Below are positions 56,190 through 64,000 of a DNA stretch of 64,000 bases, one piece after another; within the stretch, counting starts at the first letter, position 1, and each line of letters opens with the position of its first letter. The notes under the pieces were generated by a model that worked only from the letters and a program-made list of their open reading frames with translations, was not told where the DNA came from and searched no databases. The DNA is from Lepeophtheirus salmonis (lineage: Eukaryota; Arthropoda; Copepoda; Siphonostomatoida; Caligidae), in the NCBI RefSeq assembly GCF_016086655.4, contig NC_052136.2, forward strand, positions 55,854,492 to 55,918,491, given 5' to 3'. The position numbers and the translations under genes are program-made.

Positions 56190-57520
56190 ATTTCCAATTT
56201 TTTCGAATTTCGATTACGAATAGTGCGGAAAAGTTGTCCTATAGTATGAAAATTACGTATGCAAAATTTCATTGCAATGCGATATCATCTTTAGGTAGCA
56301 CAACTTGTTCAAATTTTGATGAGAGACAAAAGTTCTTTATTTCACCAATAAGGATAAAAGTACAGCATTAATCATTATTTTTAGTGATTTGACAATTCCA
56401 AAAAGAAATCCCAATAACGATTACGATGCGATTCAAGCAAAAATTCCCGATCCTAATGCTTAGTTTTTCGATTTTTTTTTGAAAAAAAAATATAATTATG
56501 AAATAAGAAATATTATATTCTTTTAAACAAAAATTTCCAATATACAATTTGATATTCAAAATTTTTTCAAAAATGTACTACTATTCATAAAATATTTAAT
56601 TTTTATTGAAAAAAATTACAAAAACCCAGGGCTATTCTGAAAAATTTAAATTACCTTGAAAAAAAATTCAAAAATCCACTGCTATTCATAAAATATAAAA
56701 TTTGTAGAAAAAAAATTCGAAAATTAAATTTTTAATACCATATTTTTTGAAAAAAAAATTAAAATATTAAATTTTTTTGAGAAAATTTCAAAATTACAGA
56801 GTTATTCACAGAAAATTAAACCTATTGGGGAAAAAATAAAAATTTTATATATTTAATTTTTTAATTCGCAATATTAAATTTTCTAGTTAAGCGCATCAAT
56901 TCCTTAACTTTTGGTTAGGGTGACATTTTTTTTTTTTTATCACTTAAAAAAGTAATAAATAGTTAAATAACAGTTATAAATAAGAATTGGAATCGCAAAT
57001 TAAGTATTATTTTTCCGATGCTGATTCAAATTCCAGAAAAAACAGACGATTCTCTTATTCCAGATTCCCATTAATCGTTCCATCACTAATTTTTTTACAG
57101 TAATTAATGATAATAGACATTTTTCTATCTAACAAAAACGATTAATAATGTATTTTTAAAGCTACCCTATGGAGCAAAAAGAGAGAATACCATAAGAAAA
57201 ATTGATATTTCCTTTCTTAAAATATAAAAAATGCGCGTTATACACGGTTTTTTTGTTTTGTTTTTTGTTTGTTCCAAAATGACAATTTTACAAAAAAAAC
57301 CAAAAAAACTTTTCTAACGCTTTTAATTGGTTTAAAAATGTCTACTAAAATTATTTCATTTAAAATAACTAAAAGGTTCCTTGTTTTATCTATATATACT
57401 CTATAAAGAGTTTTTTTACCATATTGGCAATGCATTTTTGTATAGGTCATTTTCATACCATATGACATCTTTTCCGCTCTACCCAAAATCAAAATTCAAA
57501 GAAAGTTGAATATCAAACCT
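56190..57520. mobile_element. Non-autonomous element with TIRs near 100 bp, copy B
   Basis: Ends 56195-56300 (CGAATTTCGATTACGAATAG, GTGCGGAAAAGTTGTCCTAT) and 57430-57520 are inverted copies and match copy A (3125-3775), including the inner CTATGGAGCAAAAAG block (57166). It is enlarged by a hAT-like insertion at 56382-57088. The 84-codon frame 57238-57492 (-) is not a gene. Confidence 0.6.
56382..57088. mobile_element. hAT-like element (TAGTGAT ends) carrying the AT-rich repeats, nested in copy B
   Basis: Left end TAGTGATTTGACAATTCC, complement of right end TAGTGATGGAACGATTAATG. Flanks ATTATTTT (56374-56381) and ATTTTTTT (57089-57096) match at seven of eight positions. The interior has the same AT-rich units as the CAGGGGCG family, plus the CCGATGCTGATTCAAATTCC block also found at 7540. 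Confidence 0.65.
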
Positions 57521-57524
57521 CTCT

Positions 57525-57996
57525 AATGAAGGGCTGTAGTCAGTGAGGATTAAAATCAGGAAAAGTAGGATTTGGATTATTTATTTAATGATTTGAAAAC
57601 ATTTTAAATGATATTTTGTATTTGAGTTGAAAAAAATAAAAATGATCTTTTACAAAAAAGATAGATTTAAAAAAAAAAACAGGGAATTTTAAAAATAGAG
57701 AGATATTTTTCTTTATAAAAAACTCTCTGCGTAAATTAAATTTAATTTAGTAAAAAGATAGAAGGAAGGATTGACATTTTGCGCAATAAGGTCATTCATA
57801 AAATAGCATTATTTGATAACTTAAAATTATATTCATTTTTTTTTTTTTTTTGTTTCACATGTGAAAGTTGGAAAAAATGAGATGTAAATTATTAAAACTC
57901 CAAAAATATTTCTACATCCCCAAAAGGACAAATTATTTTTCCTCGCAAGGTATTATGCAAATGTGAAAGTCGCCATTTTCATGGCGATACTCTTCG
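57525..57996. other. Unassigned AT-rich region
   Basis: Includes a small inverted repeat GTCGCCATTTTCATGGCGAT (57970-57989). No gene. Confidence 0.4.
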
Positions 57997-57998
57997 TA

Positions 57999-59078
57999 TT
58001 AAGTTGGTTGAAAAGTTCGAAGGCTGGCACGATACGTGTACAAGTTTAAAAGCTGTCAGACAATTGATTCGTTAGATATAGCATTGTGAGGGAAGCAACT
58101 TTTCCTATTGTTAAAATAATGATAAAAAAGAATTGCGTGTGTTAATGAAGCATTTTTTTTGTTAATAGAAACTATACGGTTGCTTGGCTTGGTAATCATT
58201 ATTCAGACTCGGCACTAGCAAAAAGTAAACATTATATAATTATTGCTTAGCTTAAACGAGGAAAAATAAGCGTTGAAGAAGACGCACATTGTGGACGTCC
58301 CAAAGAGTAATTTACGGAGGAAAACATCAAAAAAGCACACAAAATAATTTTGAACGATCGTAAAGTTGACTCTACAGATATCAAAGGAATCAGTTGGATA
58401 TATCATGCATGAATATGTGCTCATGATTATGTGCAATGTTAAGCGAAATTCAACTCGTAATAAACACCATTTTTTAGTCGATATGTGTCTATGGATAAAA
58501 TCTTGTTCCAACACTACAGTTCACACGACGAACCGAATCCAACTACTTGGCGAAACGCAACAGTCGGCTGGCAAGGTTATGGGATCAATATTATTGATTG
58601 TTTACCCCTAAATGGGCCAAACCAGGAACAGCGATGATTACAAAGCATTGTTGGGGCGATTGAAGGATGAAATCGCAAAAAAAGCGGCTCCATTTGAAGA
58701 AGAAAAAAGTGTTGTTTCATCAAGACAGTGCATCTTGCCACAAATTACTGAAACCGATTGCAAAATTTGATAGGATGAGGCTAAGAATTCCTTTCCCATT
58801 CACCATATTCTCCAGATCTGGACTCCAGTTACTTTGTCTATTTGTAGAACTCTAAAGAATGCTCGCTGTTTGGAATAAGATTATAGTTAACGAAGAGGTA
58901 ATCACCAAAACTTCGGCCTACTTTGAGACTTAAGTTCTATAAAAAAAGGCATCGGAAAATGTATGACCTCTATAGACGTTGTTTCGCCTTCAAAAGCATT
59001 GGATAAATAAATCCAATTTTGCAGATTAAATGTGTTCAACTATGTGAGTCAAAGAACTTTTCAGCTGACCTGTACTAA
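57999..59078 (+). pseudogene. Mariner (D34D, mellifera/cecropia-like) element with broken transposase
   Basis: TA at 57997-57998, left TIR TTAAGTTGGTTGAAAAGTTC; complement of right end TTAGTACAGGTCAGCTGAAA with AAGTTC, so TIRs are still visible. The pieces in order are GRPKE-like hinge codons (58290-58310), ENIKKAHKIILNDRKVDSTD (58320-58375), TQQSAGKVMGS (58558-58590), RLKDEIAKK (58658-58685), and KKKKVLFHQDSASCHKLLK (58690-58750). The HQD holds the second catalytic Asp. Decayed PxxxPDLxPxDY and LEDRW-type C-terminal codons follow to about 59010. Stops and frameshifts inactivate it. Frames 58215-58514 (-), 58366-58611 (+) and 58667-58855 (+) are parts or shadows. Confidence 0.8.
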
Positions 59079-59224
59079 TTATTTTATTATTCAATTTCTA
59101 AAGAAAAAAAATGATATCCTATGGACAGTGCGCTCGGTAGAATTTTGAGGGAAGAAAACATACGTAATGTATATGGACTTCAAAGTCAATTCCTAGCTCA
59201 GGTGGAGGCATTATATAATAGTAA

Positions 59225-59264
59225 TAACGTTTCTTGTACTTCATCAGTAGTACAAGAAACGTTA
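59225..59264. repeat. Perfect hairpin, 16-bp arms, 8-base loop
   Basis: TAACGTTTCTTGTACT, loop TCATCAGT, AGTACAAGAAACGTTA. It lies in a 61-codon open frame (59121-59306, +) which I do not accept as coding. Confidence 0.9.
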
Positions 59265-59306
59265 AATATACAAAATGATTTCTTAAAGTACTACAGACAC
59301 ACATGA

Positions 59307-59799
59307 GTCTTATTTCTTAATGAATATCACAAAAAAAAAAAAAATGCGTAGTCGAAAAGTATGTTTAGACACGCACACAATGTAGGGCAAAAAAAAAACA
59401 GAGTGGAAAGGCAGTCGTAGTAGAAGTAGGCCCACCCTCATCTTCATCTCGCCTTTTCCTTTCCCTCCACTTACACACTCAATACTTTCCATGTTCTTCA
59501 TTAGTATATATATAAGGAGGAAGCATCCTATATGACGTCATAGAGTGGATCCATCAAAAACCCTTATCTGCCGTAACTGAATGAAATATCTTCATTAACA
59601 TACATAGGTATAAGTAATTGATTGTTAGCACAATATGTATATACAAAACAGTTCGAACTTTGTCTTCCTCATTTAAAGAAGAAAATGTATTTTTCTTCAT
59701 AACCCAATCGTACTCTGTATGGACCAAAATACTATTTTCAAAAAGCACTTTTTTTTTCTTATATTAAATACGAAATGTTCCTCTTTCTTGTTTGTATAC
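59307..59799. other. Unassigned region, possibly intronic
   Basis: A TGACGTCA site at 59533-59540 and TATATATAAGGAGG at 59507-59520. If the exon at 59800-59948 is real this would be its downstream intron. No other exon could be identified. Confidence 0.3.
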
Positions 59800-59948
59800 C
59801 TTCTTTGAAAGTTTATTTCTTCTCTTTCCTTCCTAGGAGGCACTAATGCTCCTCTTCTTGATTCTTCTGATATTTCTCTCAGTTTCGTGTAAGCCATACA
59901 GCAGTGCACTGGATATATCTTCTTCTTCTTCCTCTTCTCAATTTTCCC
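59800..59948 (-). CDS. Candidate internal exon of an unknown host gene
   Basis: A 149-base segment bounded by acceptor AATTTAG (59955-59949) and donor GTATAC (59799-59794), open in one frame from phase 0 to phase 2. It encodes a basic run (GKIEKRKKKKIYPV), then HCCMAYTKLREISEESRRG and ALVPPRKEREEINFQR. Codon use and composition differ from the AT-rich surroundings, and no transposon motif is present. An ATG inside (59894) could also make it a first exon. I do not recognise the family. The basic K/R-rich string comes partly from a GAA/AAG microsatellite-like stretch, which lowers confidence. Confidence 0.35.
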
Positions 59949-61299
59949 CTAAATTAAATACATTATTATTATTTTCGTAAGTTCTTATCAACGATTTGCT
60001 TATATTTTGTATTTTTTTCCTCTTCTCGCTTTTATGTTAGCCTTTGACTTCACGGCCCTCATGAAAAGAAGACTAACTATTGCACGCCTTATTATTTGTA
60101 ATTTGAAAGGAGTGTCATTTATGTGTATACATTAGTTATCATAATTCGGTGTACGGTTTATCATATGTCCTTTGCTTTTATTATGCTTATGGGTTTAATC
60201 AATTTAAAAGTTCAATTAAAGTAATGGCCTTACACCGCATGATATCCTCTACACTATTATCGCCCAAAACATTATCACAATGATGAAAGGCTCTTCTCTC
60301 TAAGCGTTGTATATTCATTCATTCATTCTTTTTTTTTTTGTGTGTGTATGTGATTGAGTTTTAAACTTCCTCAACAACACTACGAAAAATGTATCTCCTT
60401 ACTAACTTGTGGGTCATCATATTACTTACAAACCATTCATAACAATATTTGTTTTGTTTTTTAGACAAGATCTGGAGCATTTATTTGGAATGTCATGCTT
60501 TCTAATATTTCGCTGAAAAGTTAAAAAAAAACAATCAAAAATTAAAACTAGGAAAATTATAAAAATTCCACTTTTCTACATCATTTAAGCATACAACCTA
60601 ATATTTCATGAGCATATTTCGGTCCATTGTAGATTTTGTATTCAAATTTTGGGAATGAATTGTCATACCCAAAAATGTTGCCCATAGTTTAAAACCTTCA
60701 TTCGGGGTTCGGGACTTAATTTGGCCCCGATAAGATATTTCAAATATATTGCATAAATTTATCTAATTTGGAACTTTAACTACCTAAAGTGTAATTGTAG
60801 GCAACTCCAAAGGATTAATCAGAATAAAATTTTGTTAAAAATTGACCATAATTAAATAGCTGAAAAATAATTAAAAATATAAGAAAACTTTATGCTTTCT
60901 TTTATGTAGACGTGAATCTCTCAGTTACAAGCTTATTTGTATTGAATGACTCCATTAATCACATAAGATTTTGCTACTCATGCTTATTTATCCAAAAAAG
61001 GCATTAATGAGATAATTAAAGAAAGAAAATAAGATTTCCCCCTTTATTTACTGATAGATAACATAAACTTGCCGTCGAATTTGGCTATTCTATGAGATCT
61101 GTACTGTAATCAAGGTTTTGATATTGAGTGTCTAATTTGAGTCATTATACATAATTCACTATTAGTAGGCCAATAAATAATACTACTATTAAAAAAATTA
61201 TTGGGTGATTACAGGTCTAGAAATGCAAAGTCTTTCAAAGGTAAAAATTCCTTTCGTCTGATAGGCCATATAACTTTGTCCGAGCATGTACATAAAAAA
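59949..61299. other. Unassigned AT-rich region
   Basis: Nothing recognisable beyond homopolymer runs; possible upstream intron of the 59800-59948 exon. Confidence 0.35.
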
Positions 61300-61670
61300 A
61301 TTAAAACAAAAATTTAAATTTAAAAATCCAAAGCTAAACACAAAAAATTTAATTTTTTGAAAAAAATTGTGAAATCCACAGGTGTACACAAAAAATAATT
61401 TTTTCGAAAAAAATCAAGAAATATAACATTTCTTGAAAAAAGTTTAAAGTATTAATTTTTTTCAAAAAAAATATAAAAAATATTCATAGTTTTTCACAGA
61501 AAGTTAAGTTTCTTTTTAGTTAATTTTATGGAAATACAAATTGAAAACTTAATTTTTTATAAAAAATTTCAAATATTATATTTTTTGGAAAAGAAATTCA
61601 AAAATTTACAAAAAATTAATTTTTCTGAAAAACATTTTAAATATGAATTTTTTGCTCTGCTGTATAATAC
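61300..61670. mobile_element. AT-rich internal-repeat element, ends lost
   Basis: Units AAAATCCAAAGCTAAACACA, AAAAAATTTAATTTTTTGAA and AAATCCACAGGTGTACACAA follow one another as in the CAGGGGCG family. Neither terminus is recognisable. Confidence 0.5.
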
Positions 61671-62074
61671 CTGAATGACCATTTTTTAAGAAAATAAATC
61701 TTGAAAGAAAAACTTTTATTACTATTTTTGCAAAATTTGTGAATACCAAAAACAAATCATGTTAGCTGATTAAAGGAAGTTTTCGTGAGAGTAACGCCTC
61801 TCCCAATATCATGTATTCTAGTGTTGTGCCAGTCCTTATTTATTAAGTCTAGTCCATAATTGGAACAGATCCTATTAAAGTGGACCAAAATTTAGGTCCA
61901 GACCGCAGTCTGAAACCAGATCCCAAAATTGAAATCGTAGTCCGGATTTTCCTTTTGTAAAAAAAAAAAAAATCATTTTAATTGGGCATTCTATATCAAC
62001 TAGATTTTTGTATTGACCAAAGAACTTTACTGAAAGAACAGTCCAGACTCAACTTGGATCAAGTTAGGTGGCCC
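61671..62074. repeat. GTCCAGACC-type palindromic repeat and flank
   Basis: 61845-61945 contains AGTCTAGTCCATAATTGG, TAGGTCCAGACCGCAGTC and related motifs; 62040-62050 repeats GTCCAGACTC. Same family as 15060-15300 and 49230-49330. Confidence 0.4.
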
Positions 62075-62386
62075 CAAGGTTAATAGAGATAGAAGGTTAA
62101 ACCATCATGTCATGGGGCTTGCTATAATTTGATTTTGAAGTATTTACCGACTGCTGGGCAAGACAAATAGATTATGACAAAACACGGAACCAATCATTTT
62201 ATATGACGTCACTATTGTTAGAGTTTTCAATTTAATGTATCGTAACGACTGCTGGACAAGACAGACAGATTTTGACCAAAATAAGCAACGAAATATATTC
62301 AATGAAGTTGCTATCAAAAAACGTGGTGAAAGTCAAACATCAGTCGTAGACTCGTTTTGGTTTAACCTTCTATTTTATTAACCTTG
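62075..62386. mobile_element. TIR element E with internal tandem repeat, copy 2
   Basis: CAAGGTTAATAGAGATAGAA at the left is inverted in CTTCTATTTTATTAACCTTG at the right. The inside has two versions of CGACTGCTGGRCAAGACA followed by AGATTWTGACMAAA (near 62149 and 62249) spaced about 100 bp apart, as in the copy at 15391-15705 but inverted. Confidence 0.7.
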
Positions 62387-62793
62387 GTTGGGCCTTACAA
62401 AAAATATTATGGTCCCAGAACGGTCTAGGATTTTCCGACTGAGACACAACATTAATGTTTGTATTAATATAAGTGATGCACACAGATACACATGTGTATA
62501 AATAATGAAGGAAAATTGATTTTCTTTTAAATATATTTATTTACATGTTGCATGATGACAAGAACACTACACATTTGAGTAAATAGAAAATCATATGTTT
62601 AATATCTTGTAATACAAATAATAATTTATGAGGCTTGTCATACAAATTTAAAAAAAATAATTAATTTTTTATAAGTCTTTGTACATTAATATATAGTCAT
62701 AAAATTGTGTGTATTTTGGGCATGTTAAAAAAAAAAAGAAACCGAAAATCAACATGTTAACCCTAATAATTTGAAGAATTTTTTGGAGATCAG
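62387..62793. other. Unassigned AT-rich region
   Basis: Includes the motif ACGGTCTAGGATTTTCCGAC near 62419; otherwise nothing. Confidence 0.35.
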
Positions 62794-62915
62794 CTACAAT
62801 CAGCTGCGACAAAGGAGGAGGCGAAGGAAGTGAAGTAAACAAGGACATTTGTAAGAATTACTCCGATGCCTATCCCCAATTCTACTCTCACTCCAACGAG
62901 TACATCCAATTATAA
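62794..62915 (+). CDS. Candidate terminal exon of an unknown host gene
   Basis: After a possible acceptor CAG (62791-62793; alternative 62801-62803) a frame reads TISCDKGGGEGSEVNKDICK then NYSDAYPQFYSHSNEYIQL and TAA at 62913-62915. Third positions are markedly C-rich (TAC, TCC, GCC, CCC, TTC, CAC, AAC, ATC), unlike the AT-rich surroundings, which favours real coding. AATAAA follows at 62922-62927, unusually close to the stop. A second open frame in the same bases ends at a potential donor (CAG then GTTTTG near 62989) and cannot be excluded. No family is recognised. Confidence 0.33.
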
Positions 62916-62927
62916 CCCCCCAATAAA

Positions 62928-64000
62928 TCATCAAGGTTACTCTCAGTCTTTTATGAACACATACGAATGTTCAATCAGGTTTTGAATATGATTGAGTGTA
63001 GTAGCAAAGGAACTCAGGAGTTTATTATTAATGATAAGAGCAAAGGAAATAAAAAAATATTCTCCAGAATAACAATTAAAAAAAACAAAACAAAAAAAAA
63101 CGGGTCAGCTAAATAATACACATGATTTACATCTTTCTCAAATGCAACCACTACTAAAGCCTATTAAGTAATGAACAAAAAGGAAGAAAGAGCACACGCA
63201 AAATCGTTTTTTCCTATTCTGATTTTTTAAGGTTGTTTCCTTCATTACAAACAAGTTCCCTCTAGTTTGAACTCAATTACCTCTTTTATTTCAAAAGTAT
63301 TCTTTTCTACAAAGGGCCCTATTAGATCAATTAAGGAGAGGATGGAGATTTAAGCACATGTATAGAGTATTCCTTGCATAAATCGAGAAAATAAGAAAAT
63401 TTTATGAATTAAGTTTTATGTGCTCAATTAGGGTTTCAATTTTCATTTAGCAGCTGCTGTCAAAATTAAATAATTCACAAAAAAAAAAAACCTTTCTCAA
63501 TATTTCAAAATAATAATAATAGAAGAAAAAATCTATTTTTTTAAAAAGTACCCTTAAAACTACAGACGCTTGACTATAAATGCTCCCTAAGGAATAGTAT
63601 TTATACTCTAAAAATAGAAACAGACGCGGCAGTGGGGAAATGACATCCGCCCACCTTAAAAACATTTTGCCACGTTTTTTTTTTTTCTTTTTCTATTCGA
63701 CAAACTTTGTTGAATTCACAGGATGTTCACCAAAGCCACGATATAATAATATATTCATTGTACATGCAATGATTTATAGCAAGATTTGAAATTTGATTAT
63801 AAATATTTAATAAAACGAGTTTGCAATCGTAAAACAACAGAAAAATACCAAGAAAGAAATTGGGTATAATATTAGTTTTTTCAAAGTCTATTAGTCAAAA
63901 TGTTTATTGTTCAAAATAACGGATTTATTGTGATATTGGGGTACTGACGTATTTAAAATGCTACTATAATAAATCGACATTGAAAACGCTATTTGCACCT
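62928..64000. other. Unassigned AT-rich region
   Basis: A 72-codon frame at 63447-63665 (-) lacks motifs. A GC-richer patch near 63620-63660 is too short to interpret. Nothing else was recognised. Confidence 0.35.

Noticed and set aside
59121..59306. 61-codon frame with gene-like amino-acid composition
   Set aside because: It spans a perfect 40-base hairpin, which generates part of the peptide; no splice or start context supports it.
59530..59545. CRE-like TGACGTCA near a TATA-like sequence as a promoter
   Set aside because: TGACGTCA and its near-matches occur at many unrelated places in the window (about 5025, 33110, 40330), so it is not evidence of a promoter here.

Overview
The window is strongly AT-rich, intron-bearing animal DNA. 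It shows spliced coding exons, TA-flanked mariner and Tc1 transposons, hAT elements with 8-bp target duplications, and a Ty3/gypsy retrotransposon primed by tRNA-Trp. The mix of short exons, dense decayed mariner copies and AT-rich MITEs fits an arthropod; a parasitic copepod (sea louse type) is my best guess, but this is inference from genome style and not from a marker gene. I see no operons, rRNA, tRNA or CRISPR.

Only one host gene can be assembled with confidence: a TMEM45-family (DUF716) seven-pass membrane protein on the minus strand, three exons between 31307 and 27028, joined in phase to about 283 codons. Its second intron (about 3.3 kb) holds a hAT element nested inside another hAT element and a mariner copy. 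Three further stretches look like possible host exons of unknown identity: 126-569 (-), 59800-59948 (-) and 62794-62915 (+).

Most of the rest is transposon debris. LTR elements: a 3.7-kb Ty3/gypsy (CsRn1/Kabuki-like) element at 41699-45422 with short 157-bp LTRs, PBS, PPT and broken gag-pol, and a 1.6-kb relative at 1203-2812. Mariner/Tc1: one family with seven loci (9982-10811, 20627-20870, 22210-22460, 28965-29863, 31690-32310, 35744-36000, 54937-55100), plus different decayed transposases at 7760-8640, 38918-40160, 47135-47515, 50120-50660, 52299-52903 and 57999-59078, and two antisense C-terminal fragments near 4150 and 8825. hAT: 27372-28617, 27599-28315, 37875-38696, 56382-57088 and an end fragment at 36314.

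Several non-autonomous families recur: a CAGGGGCG-ended family with long AT-rich internal repeats, a family with AAGGTTAATAGAAATA termini and internal tandem repeats, a family with terminal inverted repeats near 100 bp, and a fold-back element at 23410-23886. The most unusual small-scale structure is a cluster of four perfect hairpins in 390 bp (32283-32671) starting at the truncated end of a mariner copy. No undescribed multi-gene system is evident; the novelty here lies in repeat structure.
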